A DNA stretch of 64,000 nucleotides from Peribacillus sp. Bi96 (GCF_918698115.1 NZ_CAKKLV010000005.1:1-64000), one strand, 5' to 3'; positions 53,632 to 63,102 are shown, counted from the stretch's first letter. Notes: generated by a model from the letters alone, not told the origin. Program-made: numbers and translations.

Positions 53632-54108
53632 TTAAAGTTTCATTCCCATCCGGCTCTTATAACGTTTAATGAGAATTTGGCAATCCACGCTGACAACGCC
53701 GTCGACCGCATACAACTTTTCATTGAGAAAACGTTCCATCTCCTGATTATCAGTAAAGATTCCGTGCATATGGAGTTTACTCGGACCGGTCATATGATAT
53801 AAACTCGTTACAGCCGGCTCGCTTTCTAATTGCTGGGCCACCGATTCCAAATATTTAGGCTCAACTTCAACGTTGAAAAATGCCGAAACATGGATGCCTA
53901 CCTTACCTGGATTAATGACCGCAGTGAACCTCTCAATCACGCCGTTTTCAACAAGATGATTAATTCTCATCTGAACCGCAACTCTGGAGAGCTCCACTTT
54001 CTTCGCTAAGTCGGTATATGAAATTCGCGCATCTTCGTGTAGAACCGATATGATTTTCTTATCGATCTCATCCACTTTCAAGCTGGGAATCTTAAAGTCC
54101 TCTGCCAT
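53632..54108 (-). CDS. Lrp/AsnC-family regulator (YwrC-like)
   Basis: 158 residues. N-terminal HTH ([20 protein letters not shown], about 25-45) and C-terminal RAM/ferredoxin-like domain ([20 protein letters not shown]). Convergent with the chromate transporter pair, as in the B. subtilis ywrABC region where YwrC is the Lrp member. Likely regulates the transporter genes. Confidence 0.9.
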   Translation of the reverse strand: MAEDFKIPSLKVDEIDKKIISVLHEDARISYTDLAKKVELSRVAVQMRINHLVENGVIERFTAVINPGKVGIHVSAFFNVEVEPKYLESVAQQLESEPAVTSLYHMTGPSKLHMHGIFTDNQEMERFLNEKLYAVDGVVSVDCQILIKRYKSRMGMKL

Positions 54109-54210
54109 CCTTTGTAACTCCTTTTCGATTTCTTTATTCCATTATCGCAGAGACAACCATCGGATCACAACAAATCTTCCTTCTACATAACCTCCATTAA
54201 AACAACAGCC

Positions 54211-54231
54211 TATTGATCATATTGGTCAATA
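54211..54231. promoter_or_regulatory. Palindrome upstream of the Lrp-type gene, candidate operator
   Basis: TATTGATCA / TGGTCAATA arms match at 8 of 9 around TAT. About 100 nt before the regulator start. Autoregulation is a guess. Confidence 0.35.
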
Positions 54232-54292
54232 TCAAACTATCCAAACAGATTAGTATAATGAATAAAGGTCTGACAATTTTGGCAGCTCACTT

Positions 54293-55027
54293 TCAATAAG
54301 TCCCCTCCAACTCATCCACTTCCACATGAACAAGAAAAGGAACATCCACAAAATTATTTCCTGTCGTATAGCTAATTCCGTTAATGGCGTGTTCAGGATA
54401 AGTCTCTTTCCCATCCTTATCATAAAAATTAATCGCCAATTGTATCGGTTCGTTCAATTCAAGAAAGTTTTTCTGACCAACTTCCCCCTTTGGTTTTACA
54501 TAATGATCCATAAGTTCCTGCCAATTGTCGGGATAAGTTTCGACTCCGTACATTTTCCCCTGCATCACAATGTTGTGCATCATTTCTATTCCAGGTTGAT
54601 AGGTGGCTTTGCCATCCGATACCATAAAATCTCTATCTTTTTTCATAAAAACCCTGATTTCGGAAATGTCATCTTTCGGATCCATATTCCACATGATCAA
54701 AGATTTTTCTTCTCCATTCCAAACCTGTGGCTGACCTCTATTTTCCACAGAAGCCACTCTCCATTTATTGCCCTTCCAGACCCAAAAACTCATCCCATAT
54801 CGATTATCTTCACTAATAAAGGGGACAAACACATGTGTATCATCCAAAAAGATATGATCTTGTATGACCTTCGGCTGAGACTCAGAGAAGTTTGAGTTTA
54901 TTCGTTCGATGACTTGTCTGTCCGATAGGAAGGGTTCCGGCGCTTTTGAAAATCGACCAAATAAAAGGATACCACCAATCGATATAACAGCTGTAATGAT
55001 AACAATCATTTTTGTTTTATTAGTCAC
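54293..55027 (-). CDS. Uncharacterised membrane-anchored protein, second gene of a pair
   Basis: About 244 residues. One N-terminal membrane anchor (MIVIITAVISIGGILLFGRF) and a soluble extracellular part with no recognised family (SFWVWKGNKWRVASVENRG and WQELMDHYVKPKGEVGQKN). The GTG at 55027 overlaps the end of the upstream gene by 8 bp; a later ATG is possible. Cotranscribed with 55020-55757. Function unknown. Confidence 0.65.
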   Translation of the reverse strand: MTNKTKMIVIITAVISIGGILLFGRFSKAPEPFLSDRQVIERINSNFSESQPKVIQDHIFLDDTHVFVPFISEDNRYGMSFWVWKGNKWRVASVENRGQPQVWNGEEKSLIMWNMDPKDDISEIRVFMKKDRDFMVSDGKATYQPGIEMMHNIVMQGKMYGVETYPDNWQELMDHYVKPKGEVGQKNFLELNEPIQLAINFYDKDGKETYPEHAINGISYTTGNNFVDVPFLVHVEVDELEGTY

Positions 55028-55757
55028 TCCTCTCCCCACCTTCAGTCAAAATGGATTCTTCTAACCTGTAATAGACCTGCTGCCCTTTATTTGGTGTAAT
55101 CAGTAGACCCTTTCCATCTTCTTCAATGTAAATGAGTACATTAAGTCCACTTCCCTTTTCAGGAACGGTCCCTGACAGAATATAAGGGAACGTTTCTTTA
55201 TACCCGCTCTCTTCATTGATTCCGGAATACCAAGATTCGCTCTCGATTTTCTTTTGTTTCATCTTATTCATTTGTCTTTGCAGCTCTTCTTGATTCAATG
55301 TGACTTCTTTAGAGTTCGGATGGGTCGCTATTAGCGAGGAATTTTTAACGTCCATCATATATGTAGATGGTTCCTTCTTGGGATACATCATTTCATCCAG
55401 CGGTATGGCTAATAGGGAAGCCGCCAAAAAGATGAAATTCGATAAGAATCCGAGCCAGGCAAATCGACGAAAACGATGCCATCTGCCTACATCACCTTTC
55501 CTTCTCAATAACCATGATAAGAGAGCCACCCCTATAGGGATAATGGGTACACTTACCACCTCATCTGATAGATTAAAAGTAAAACGAAAAGTAATCATTC
55601 CTAGTACAAACACAACGAGAGCCTTCCATACCTTAGGAGGACTTTCTATTTTTTTATAAATAACGGAAAAAATGATCAAAATCATTATGTAACTGGACAC
55701 CATAAGGATTAAAGTGGGTGTATGCAAATATTCTCCCACATCAAATATTCCATTCAT
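55020..55757 (-). CDS. Uncharacterised membrane protein, first gene of a pair
   Basis: About 245 residues. About four membrane segments in the first half (LILMVSSYIMILIIFSVIY, VWKALVVFVLGMITFRFTF, VPIIPIGVALLSWLL, FLSNFIFLAASLLAI) and a soluble C-terminal half (VLIYIEEDGKGLLITPNKGQ). ATG at 55757 is taken after AGGGGGAG; longer starts exist. No family recognised. Confidence 0.65.
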   Translation of the reverse strand: MNGIFDVGEYLHTPTLILMVSSYIMILIIFSVIYKKIESPPKVWKALVVFVLGMITFRFTFNLSDEVVSVPIIPIGVALLSWLLRRKGDVGRWHRFRRFAWLGFLSNFIFLAASLLAIPLDEMMYPKKEPSTYMMDVKNSSLIATHPNSKEVTLNQEELQRQMNKMKQKKIESESWYSGINEESGYKETFPYILSGTVPEKGSGLNVLIYIEEDGKGLLITPNKGQQVYYRLEESILTEGGERSD

Positions 55758-55850
55758 TCTACCTATCACTCCCCCTTGATATATACAACTCTCATACAAT
55801 ACCATATAAATCCTTTTTTCGTAATTTAGGGAATCTATTCGCAGACTGCC

Positions 55851-55885
55851 GTCCCCCACTTTATTCGGAAATTGAAGGTGGGGGT
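55851..55885. terminator. Hairpin upstream of the membrane-protein pair
   Basis: CCCCCACTT / AAGGTGGGGG arms followed by GTTTTA on the plus strand. Could terminate a rightward transcript. Confidence 0.5.
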
Positions 55886-55940
55886 TTTACAGCCTGTTTG
55901 TTATGGGATAAAAGTTTATGGGCATCCAATGGAACGTTCC

Positions 55941-56063
55941 TCAATCCTTTGCCTGAAAGGTCTTCGCGATATTTTTGTATTCTTCTTCATTAAGAATGCC
56001 CATTTTTTTGAATAATGCGGAATAAGCCATTATTTTTTTTTGCGTACGGTTTGTACAACTCAT
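55941..56063 (-). CDS. Small SHOCT-like protein, 40 residues
   Basis: ATG at 56063 with AGGAG 9 nt upstream. The protein KIMAYSALFKKMGILNEEEY and KNIAKTFQAKD has the helix-turn-helix pattern of SHOCT modules (short C-terminal oligomerisation domains). Function unknown. Confidence 0.5.
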   Translation of the reverse strand: MSCTNRTQKKIMAYSALFKKMGILNEEEYKNIAKTFQAKD

Positions 56064-56097
56064 ATGGATCAGCTCCTTTTTTACATACTATTCACTA

Positions 56098-56136
56098 GCG
56101 ACAAAATGTTTCCTGTATGCAAAACATTTTGTTTAG
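56098..56136. repeat. Inverted repeat
   Basis: ACAAAATGTTT / AAACATTTTGT with a 9-10 nt loop, just upstream of the small SHOCT-like gene. Its role is unclear; it could be an operator or a hairpin. Confidence 0.5.
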
Positions 56137-56147
56137 ACAAAAAATAA

Positions 56148-56172
56148 AAACTACCGTTTCTTTCGGCAGTCT
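56148..56172 (-). terminator. Leftward terminator without visible gene
   Basis: GACTGCCG / CGGTAGT stem; on the minus strand it is followed by TTTTTATTTTTT. No clear gene precedes it on that strand (56173-56596), so it may be left over from a lost gene. Confidence 0.55.
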
Positions 56173-56596
56173 CAATTTCACATATGGAATATGGCTCCAT
56201 CGATCTGTGATTTAGGTGATTAAACCAGACCATTCTATATAACTATCAATTAAGGGAATGGAGGCGCATGAACGTGCAACCGCTTCGCTTGTTCTTTTTC
56301 AGACTCGTCCCTTCGTAAACGGATTTACTGTCAACCTTAATTAAACAGGCTTTTCTTAGCAATGCTAAGTCCATGCTTTATTGAAAAAAGTCAAATTACA
56401 ACCTGATTTCCTATTCTCATTCTATTCAAATGCTGAAAAACGACAGTTCGGGATCATTAAAAAATGTTGTCCTCCTTGCAACCAGTCCTCATTCGGATTA
56501 TCGTTATTTAAGAAGAAACGAAGGAATTATAAAAAACTGCATACTTTCTTCATATTTTTTCGCTAAACTGACTTCAATAAATAAGAAGGTGATATA
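56173..56596. other. Gene-free region upstream of the second two-component system
   Basis: About 420 bases. I see no gene, repeat or clear promoter; a short A/T-rich tract precedes the kinase start. Confidence 0.4.
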
Positions 56597-57988
56597 TTGA
56601 AAATCTCCTTTAAGCTGGGACTTTGTATATTTGTGTGCATTTTATTGATGGAAACCGTCTCCATGTTTTATTTACATAATAAAGTGATCCATTCCCGTAT
56701 CAACCAAGAATTGGAATCATTGAAGGCCCGTGGCAATAGTCATCGTGATGTGTTAGAAATCACTTATTCCGACTCAACTCTTCAGCATATCGGCCTGATG
56801 GAATCACATACGGATACAGATGTCGTCATCACGAATACTACAGGCAATACTCTGATGTCGTCCGAAGAGGTAAATGGGGCAATGAAAAAAATCTTAGCAA
56901 AGAAACACCCACAAGTACCGCGAAAAGGACTGATCATCCAATCAAGATGGAAGGATGAACGGTATATAGCTACTGTTACACCATTTAAAAGTGATAAAGA
57001 AAATGAAGGCTATGTCTATATGTTCAAGAATACTAGAGATGTAGAAGAACTAATTGCCCAATTGAATAAACATTTTATCTTTGCAACTGTATTGCTCCTT
57101 TTCTTTATGCTTATCACCATTTATTTTCTATCAAAAGCCTTGACTAGACCGCTTATTGCGATGAAGGAAGCGACCACCAAACTAAGCCAAGGGAGCTTTT
57201 CTGTAGCTGTACCTGTACATTCACATGATGAACTAGGTGAACTGGCTCAATCCATTCAAAGCTTGGCTAATGAATTGAATTATTTAAAGAAGGAACGCAA
57301 TGAATTTTTGGCAAGTATCTCTCATGAACTGCGCACGCCACTAACCTATATCAAGGGCTACTCGGACATTGCTCGTCGGAAAGACTTGGATGCAGCTGAA
57401 AGATCACGATACTTAGAAATCATCCATGATGAATCACAACGATTAAACAAACTATTGGACGAACTATTCCATATGGCTAGAATGGATATACATACATTCA
57501 CCATTTCAAAAAAAACCGTCCAGCTCTCTTCATTCCTAGAATCCATTCATGAAAAAGTGTTACCAGCCTTTTCAAATAAAAAAATACAATTGAATCTGGA
57601 ATGTAAGGATCATTTATATATTGAGATAGACCCTTCACGATTTGAGCAAGTCATCCTTAACCTGCTGGATAATGCACTAAAATACTCGAACGAATATACA
57701 ATCACCACCATCAAAGTCACTCGATCACTTGGCCGTATTTCCATCTCCATCATCGATCAAGGGGTTGGTATTCCAAGTGAAGACATCCCGCATATCTTTG
57801 ATCGTTTTTATCGTGTCGAGAAATCACGTGCTAGAGATACCGGTGGATTTGGATTGGGGCTTTCCATCGTCAAGCAATTAGTTGAGGTTCAAGGAGGGGC
57901 CATTTCCGTTAAAAGCAGGTTGGAGCAAGGAACGTGCTTCACTATCATATTTAAGGAGATAAAAAATGAAGACAGCAGTTCTGGTTGA
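56597..57988 (+). CDS. Sensor histidine kinase (HAMP, HisKA, HATPase)
   Basis: 463 residues. Membrane segments at about 5-25 and 155-180 enclose an extracellular domain (about 125 residues). HAMP (SKALTRPLIAMKEATTKLSQ), H-box LASISHELRTPLTYIKGYSD, N-box NLLDNALKYS, and G-boxes DQGVGIPSED and GGFGLGLSIVKQL are intact. TTG start at 56597 follows AAGGTGAT. The stop lies 23 bp inside the response regulator gene. Signal unknown. Confidence 0.9.
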   Translation: MKISFKLGLCIFVCILLMETVSMFYLHNKVIHSRINQELESLKARGNSHRDVLEITYSDSTLQHIGLMESHTDTDVVITNTTGNTLMSSEEVNGAMKKILAKKHPQVPRKGLIIQSRWKDERYIATVTPFKSDKENEGYVYMFKNTRDVEELIAQLNKHFIFATVLLLFFMLITIYFLSKALTRPLIAMKEATTKLSQGSFSVAVPVHSHDELGELAQSIQSLANELNYLKKERNEFLASISHELRTPLTYIKGYSDIARRKDLDAAERSRYLEIIHDESQRLNKLLDELFHMARMDIHTFTISKKTVQLSSFLESIHEKVLPAFSNKKIQLNLECKDHLYIEIDPSRFEQVILNLLDNALKYSNEYTITTIKVTRSLGRISISIIDQGVGIPSEDIPHIFDRFYRVEKSRARDTGGFGLGLSIVKQLVEVQGGAISVKSRLEQGTCFTIIFKEIKNEDSSSG

Positions 57989-58646
57989 TGATGAACAGAG
58001 AATGATTGATCTTATAGAGCTATACCTGACCCCTCACGGATATACATGCATAAAGAAGAAGTCCGGACATGAAGCCTTACATTTCTTAAAACAGAATCAT
58101 GCGGACATAGTCATTCTTGATGTAATGATGCCTGAAATGGATGGGTGGGAAACGTGCGAAGAGATCCGGGCGTTTTCCAATATTCCCATAATCATGCTCA
58201 CCGCCCGGGATGCAGCGGAAGAAATGGTAAAAGGGCTGAAAAAGGGCGCCGATGATTATGTAACAAAGCCATTTAATGAAGAGGTTTTACTTGCCCGAAT
58301 CGAAGCTGTGACTCGACGAGTACATAATCATCATGAGAACCATATGATCTTTAACGGGATAAAATTAAATGAATCTGCTTATGAAGCACATTATCAATCT
58401 AGAGCCATCCCATTGACACCAAAAGAATTTTCCATGTTGTGCTTGTTTATCAAATCCCCTGATCAAGTGTACTCCAGAGATCACTTGCTTTCGACCATAT
58501 GGGGATTTAAAACAGACACGGAAGATCGGACAATCGATTCCCATATTCGAAATATTAGAGAGAAATTACGTCATGCCGGTTTTCCTGTTGATCAACATTT
58601 GAAAACGGTTTGGGGCATCGGATATAAATGGAGGTCTGTCGATTGA
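57966..58646 (+). CDS. OmpR-family response regulator
   Basis: 226 residues. Receiver domain with the phospho-Asp in ADIVILDVMMPEMDGWET (about 52), IIMLTARDAA and DDYVTKPFNEE; C-terminal winged helix with IPLTPKEFSMLCLFIKSPDQ and RTIDSHIRNIREKL. Overlaps the kinase gene by 23 bp and is followed after two bases by the TVP38-family gene. Confidence 0.93.
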   Translation: MKTAVLVDDEQRMIDLIELYLTPHGYTCIKKKSGHEALHFLKQNHADIVILDVMMPEMDGWETCEEIRAFSNIPIIMLTARDAAEEMVKGLKKGADDYVTKPFNEEVLLARIEAVTRRVHNHHENHMIFNGIKLNESAYEAHYQSRAIPLTPKEFSMLCLFIKSPDQVYSRDHLLSTIWGFKTDTEDRTIDSHIRNIREKLRHAGFPVDQHLKTVWGIGYKWRSVD

Positions 58647-58647
58647 T

Positions 58648-59202
58648 ATGAACTTCATTTCTGAGGCATTGGCATCCAGTGGCCCCTTTTCCATTGCAGT
58701 TAGTATAGCATTGAATATATTGATTAGCGTGCTTGGTTTTATTCCAAGCGTATTCATCACGGCAGCCAATATCACCGCGTTTGGATTTGAACAGGGATTG
58801 ATCGTTTCTTACATAGGAGAAATTACAGGAGCCGTAGTGAGCTTTTGGTTATATCGCAAAGGCTTTCAAACATTCAAACCCAAGTTCACAAAGAACCGTT
58901 GGATCATGAGCCTCCAAAAGTCACAAGGATATCCGGCCTTTTGGATGATTCTATTGCTCAGGCTCCTACCTTTCATACCGTCCGGCGTGATTAACCTTAC
59001 TGCAGCATTAAGTAAGACGGGCGTGATGATTTTCTTCATCGCCACATCCATCGGTAAACTGCCTGCCCTCCTTGTCGAGGCGTACTCGGTGACACAGGTG
59101 TTGCAGGCTTCAGACGATATAAGGACTATTCTAGTCATATTGATTTTAATCATCGCAGTCTTTTATTACTTTAAAAGAGGTAAAAATAAAGAAATGAAAT
59201 AG
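58648..59202 (+). CDS. TVP38/TMEM64 (DedA-like) membrane protein
   Basis: 184 residues with about five membrane segments. The VTT domain shows FIPSVFITAANITAFGFEQG, YIGEITGAVVSFWLYRKG and LLRLLPFIPSGVINLTAALS (the F/RxxPxxP-type loop). The DedA/VTT fold is linked to lipid transport and membrane homeostasis. The ATG starts two bases after the regulator stop, so it is probably a target or accessory of that two-component system. Confidence 0.87.
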   Translation: MNFISEALASSGPFSIAVSIALNILISVLGFIPSVFITAANITAFGFEQGLIVSYIGEITGAVVSFWLYRKGFQTFKPKFTKNRWIMSLQKSQGYPAFWMILLLRLLPFIPSGVINLTAALSKTGVMIFFIATSIGKLPALLVEAYSVTQVLQASDDIRTILVILILIIAVFYYFKRGKNKEMK

Positions 59203-59303
59203 TAGGAGACCCTATTAAATGAAGTTTACCTGATATGTTCAGTAATAAGGTTATGAGGAAATAGTTTGATAACAAAGAAGGAATAAATCATGTCAAACAT
59301 ATA

Positions 59304-59345
59304 GAAGGATAGATAAAAGCAGAATCAGCTTTATCTATCCTTTAT
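59304..59345 (+). terminator. Terminator of the kinase/regulator/TVP38 operon
   Basis: AAGGATAGATAAA / TTTATCTATCCTTT hairpin between convergent genes. Confidence 0.88.
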
Positions 59346-59369
59346 TGTATACAATAGTATAATGTTGCT

Positions 59370-60575
59370 TTACATTTTTACTTTCTTATTGTTTTCTAGA
59401 GGCACAGGATCCATACTCTGATCATTAGCTGTCAAGTCGATCCCATAGTCCTTTGCGAATACCATGTGCGTTTCTACTAGAACCTCAGCTGTATTTTCAT
59501 CTAAATTAAATACTCTGGCACCGCGCAGTCTGTTCCTTTCAGCTCCCGGCAGACCATAAGCACCGAACCCGGTACTGCCCGCATAACCAAGCAGGATTCC
59601 GTAATAATTACCTACATACGTGTTTATATGATCATGACCACAAAAAACGCCCTTGACATCGCCTCTATCCAGCATCGCTGAAAACAGCCCCCCGTTGATT
59701 GGTCCCATACACTCTTCTTCATTTCGTTCTCCTACTATATTATGCTTTTTAAGGGCTACCTCATGATTGGAGTCTGCTCTTTGGTCTACGCTCGCATACC
59801 ACATAAACCTGTGTTCCCAAAGAGGAATATGGATGAAAGCGAGTGAAGGAATTTTTTTTCGCCATTTTTTCTCTAACTTCTTAGACGTCTCATAATACCA
59901 ATTTACCTGATTAAAACGAAGCCAGTCCCATGTAGGATATCCTTGGAAGTCTTGACCCGCAATGGTTTTTGGCGCATATCTTCCACTATCAAGCAGCCAG
60001 AGGTTGAAAGCTGCCTTTTTTCCTTTTGAATCCTTTATAAGTAAATTCATGTTACCTGTCCCGGTAATACCTTCGACTGTAGGTTTGTTCATATTGTATT
60101 TATAAGAAAGATAGATTTTGAGCATGTCTTCCTCATCAAGTCCGCCCTTTGGGGTAGAATCCTCATCATGATTTCCAAAAGTAATGGCCCACTTGATTCC
60201 TCTTTGTTCCATAGGATAGGCAACATTGTTAATGGCTTGCTTCATCTCCATAGTTGAATCGCATCCACCCGTAATAATGTCTCCATTAAGCACAACAAAA
60301 TCAGGTTTTTCTGTATCAAGCACTTTCTCCATAAGCTGTAAAGTTCTACGATCAATACGTTCATCATCTTGTGTATCATTAAATTGAACGATTTTTAATT
60401 TTCCATTACGATTAAATTGAAGAGCCATGTCATCTTTTTCTTCTGCCAGTGCTGCAGTGCTAAATAAATCATCTGAAAGTCCAGAGAATCCAAGTGTTAA
60501 GGCAAGTGTACTCATGCCTCCTATCTTGATAAAATTCCGTCTATCCAACCCTTCTTGTGGTTCTTGATTCTTCAT
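59370..60575 (-). CDS. Tat-exported metallophosphoesterase (DCR2/purple acid-type)
   Basis: 401 residues. The signal LDRRNFIKIGGMSTLALTLG is a twin-arginine leader (RR followed by FIK). Calcineurin-like motifs: VQFNDTQDDE, VLNGDIITGG, ITFGNHDEDS, FIHIPLWEHR and VFCGHDHINTYVG. Such proteins cleave phosphomonoesters outside the membrane. Substrate unknown. The frame ends near the convergent terminator. Confidence 0.9.
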   Translation of the reverse strand: MKNQEPQEGLDRRNFIKIGGMSTLALTLGFSGLSDDLFSTAALAEEKDDMALQFNRNGKLKIVQFNDTQDDERIDRRTLQLMEKVLDTEKPDFVVLNGDIITGGCDSTMEMKQAINNVAYPMEQRGIKWAITFGNHDEDSTPKGGLDEEDMLKIYLSYKYNMNKPTVEGITGTGNMNLLIKDSKGKKAAFNLWLLDSGRYAPKTIAGQDFQGYPTWDWLRFNQVNWYYETSKKLEKKWRKKIPSLAFIHIPLWEHRFMWYASVDQRADSNHEVALKKHNIVGERNEEECMGPINGGLFSAMLDRGDVKGVFCGHDHINTYVGNYYGILLGYAGSTGFGAYGLPGAERNRLRGARVFNLDENTAEVLVETHMVFAKDYGIDLTANDQSMDPVPLENNKKVKM

Positions 60576-61308
60576 TTAAAAATCTCCCATTCTCTTCTAG
60601 TAACTGTTTTATAGGGATCAAGCTATCGATACGATGGTGAGCAAATTAACTATGTAGTTCCAATTTAAAAAACCATTATAGTAAACAAAAAAATTGGATT
60701 TGGATATATATGATTACAAACTTACATGGTATTGAATATCACCCTATAAAGTTCAGTTCTCTCTCCATCTTAAGATAGAATTATTAGTGGAGTATGAATG
60801 TTATATGAAAGGTAAGTAAAGAAAACAATAGAAGAAGGAATGTATGAAAGTCAAAAATCCTTTTTAGATTTCTCCTGATTCTTTGGGGAATTTGGACCAA
60901 GCCCAGTAGCTTTTATCGATTCATTTCTTCATCAGGAAATGGTTACTTTGGTTTCAAGCTTAGCAAGTATACAATGCTACTCCTTAATTAGGCACTACAA
61001 CTAATTTTTAAAAAATTTCTCTGATCTTTGCTCTATAAATAGTCTAAGGTAGTCTCCGCTCTGGATGGTGCGAAGTGCTTTCCCTTTTGTTCGTGTATGT
61101 CGTCCTGACTATCTCTTTTCAGCTTATTGCATGACAAAGGGTAAATTGGTTCAATTCCTGGAAGGTTACACCTATTTAATGTGACAATTCCTATACTATC
61201 TTCCTGTTTTCTGGAAAAAAAGAATGAATATATTGTGTTTTTACGGGAATTTCCTTTATAATGCGCATTAGATGATTTTTTTAGTAACGAATTGAAAGGA
61301 GACTGAAA
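60576..61308. other. Gene-free stretch of about 730 bases
   Basis: AT-rich. I found no open frame with a good ribosome-binding site, no RNA fold I can name and no repeat. It holds the promoters of the divergent phosphoesterase and lipoprotein genes. Faintly protein-like fragments may be decayed genes. Confidence 0.4.
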
Positions 61309-62097
61309 ATGAAGAAACTATTTTACCCAATCATTATTGGATTATTGGCAGTTGTTCTAACAGCTTGTGGTTCAAACGATGAAGCTGATAAAAAAAATGA
61401 CGAGAAGGATGCAAAAACAACTGAGGATCAGCAAAGCAAAGAAACGGCTAAAGCAACTGAAGAACAGCAAAAAAAGATGGAAGAAATGCAGAAAAAACTA
61501 GATAAGCAAAAGGTAGATGAAAAGGAAACGGTAGCCATCGTCAATGACGAGAAAATTTCAGGTGCGGACTATAATAGCGTGTTGTCCACGACACAAATGC
61601 AGATGCAGCAATTTGGACAAGACCCAACAACCAAGGAAGGTGCCAAACAAATTAAAGATCAAACGATCAACTCTTTAGTGGGGCAAACATTACTGCTTCA
61701 AGCTGCAGATAAAAAGGGATACACAGCCTCCAAGGCAGAAATTCAAAAGCAACTTGCCAAAATCAAAGACCAATATGAAAATGAGGAAAAATTCAAGGAA
61801 GCGATGAAACAAGCAGGTCTGAATGCCGAAATGTTGAATACTCAGATCGCCGAGAATATCCCATATACAAAGTACGTTGAAAATGAGATTAAAGTGGATG
61901 CAGCAACAGATGAAGAAATTGAAAAGTATTATAAGCAGGTTGCGGAGCAAGCCAAGACAAGCGGGCAAAAAGTACAGAAACTTGAAGAAATGAAGCCACA
62001 AATCAAGGAACAAATAGAGCAGCAAAAGAAACAAGAAAAGCTTGTGAAACATGTGGAAGAACTTCAGAAAAACGCTAAGGTCGATATTAAGATTTAA
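61309..62097 (+). CDS. SurA_N/peptidyl-prolyl isomerase-like lipoprotein without PPIase domain
   Basis: 262 residues. Lipoprotein signal ending LTACGSN (Cys at about 20), a charged low-complexity linker, then a SurA_N-like helical domain (NDEKISGADYNSVLSTTQMQ and KGYTASKAEIQKQLAKIKDQ) and a coiled-coil tail rich in Glu/Gln/Lys. It resembles PrsA chaperones but lacks the parvulin domain. Probable extracellular chaperone. AAAGGAG precedes the ATG. Confidence 0.85.
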   Translation: MKKLFYPIIIGLLAVVLTACGSNDEADKKNDEKDAKTTEDQQSKETAKATEEQQKKMEEMQKKLDKQKVDEKETVAIVNDEKISGADYNSVLSTTQMQMQQFGQDPTTKEGAKQIKDQTINSLVGQTLLLQAADKKGYTASKAEIQKQLAKIKDQYENEEKFKEAMKQAGLNAEMLNTQIAENIPYTKYVENEIKVDAATDEEIEKYYKQVAEQAKTSGQKVQKLEEMKPQIKEQIEQQKKQEKLVKHVEELQKNAKVDIKI

Positions 62098-62102
62098 TGT
62101 AA

Positions 62103-62131
62103 AAAAGAGCTGCCAATTTTGGCAGCTTTTT
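62103..62131. terminator. Terminator between the lipoprotein and YuiD genes
   Basis: AAAAGAGCTGCCAA / TTGGCAGCTTTTTC hairpin between convergent genes. Confidence 0.88.
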
Positions 62132-62142
62132 CATTATGGCCA

Positions 62143-62616
62143 CTAAGCTCTACCATCCTCCATTTTTGCCGAAACAAGCCCGAGTACAACGCCAAGCAGC
62201 GCACCAGCCCCCACTTCCACTGGCTGATGTCCGAGCAATTCCTTCAGCTCTTTCTCACGCTCCACATACTTAAAACTTGGAAACTCACCAGAAAATTTCG
62301 CCATATTATCTTCAAGATCGTTCACAAGCTTAGCAATTTCGCCTGTATGGCGCCGAATCCCCTGTGCATCATACATCACAATCACACCAAACACAGTCGC
62401 AAGCGAAGTCTCCGTATGCCTCCAGCCTTTGTTCGCTGCCACATAGGATGCCAGTGCAGCGACACCAGCAGAATGCGAACTAGGCATACCTCCTGTTGTG
62501 AAGGCCTGCTTCAAATCCCACTCTCCCGTCACTTTCTTGTGCGTTAAAATTTTCAGCCCCTGCGCAATGCCGATTGCCGACAGCGCCGTCCATAATCCTC
62601 GATTCATCTTTTCCAT
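62143..62616 (-). CDS. YuiD-like divergent PAP2-family membrane protein
   Basis: 157 residues with about four membrane segments. TGGMPSSHSAGVAALASYVA is the PAP2-like SxSH motif, FGVIVMYDAQGIRRHTGEIA and ELKELLGHQPVEV are YuiD signatures. The enzymatic role is unproven. ATG at 62616 has GGAGGAG 6 nt upstream; a slightly longer start exists. Confidence 0.9.
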   Translation of the reverse strand: MEKMNRGLWTALSAIGIAQGLKILTHKKVTGEWDLKQAFTTGGMPSSHSAGVAALASYVAANKGWRHTETSLATVFGVIVMYDAQGIRRHTGEIAKLVNDLEDNMAKFSGEFPSFKYVEREKELKELLGHQPVEVGAGALLGVVLGLVSAKMEDGRA

Positions 62617-62622
62617 GAGCAA

Positions 62623-62880
62623 CTCCTCCAGTCCACGGACCAGTCCAACCCAATCCTCTCTCTTTTGATACCCAAAATTTCATTTTTATATGCGGAAGTG
62701 TTCCATGATTACCAGCTTTTAATAGGCTCATCTTGTCTAATAATTCTTTAGATCTCATAACTAAACAAAATTGTTACACCTTAGAGAAAAAATGAACAGG
62801 ATACATAAGTTACTTGGACACTGAGAAATCCAGTTACCTTATCAGTGTTGAAGAATTGAGTATTGAGATTCGACTGGACA
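62623..62880. other. Upstream region of the YuiD gene
   Basis: Gene-free; a short frame at 62480-62758 overlaps YuiD and looks spurious. Confidence 0.35.
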
Positions 62881-62922
62881 AAAAAAACTGCCGATTTCTC
62901 AGCAGTTTTTTTCCTTATAAAT
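62881..62922. terminator. Hairpin with T-run, no adjacent gene
   Basis: AAAAAACTGC / GCAGTTTTTTT around a 10-nt loop. It lies between YuiD and arsC without an obvious transcript to end, apart from arsC on the minus strand (180 nt away). Confidence 0.6.
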
Positions 62923-63102
62923 ACTTCCGGTAAATCCCTTTTCCATCATAGGAAACAGTCCTTCTTTTCCCCTTGTCTTATTCGAAATATTTCAGGTCCA
63001 ATTCAATATGTTCATACCTATGTTTCAAATATTGCTCTCAAATTGCTTATGTAGTCGCCAGCATTAATAACCCGCCGAGAGATCACTTGCGGCTTTTCCA
63101 GT
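62923..63102. other. Short gap downstream of arsC
   Basis: Nothing recognised. CCCGCCGAGAGATC is G+C-rich but forms no clear element. Confidence 0.3.

Noticed and set aside
55718..55993. 91-codon plus-strand frame
   Set aside because: It lies antisense to two minus-strand genes and crosses a GC-rich hairpin; no ribosome-binding site.
62480..62758. 92-codon minus-strand frame overlapping the YuiD gene
   Set aside because: It overlaps a clear gene in another frame, has no ribosome-binding site and no protein-like pattern in its second half.
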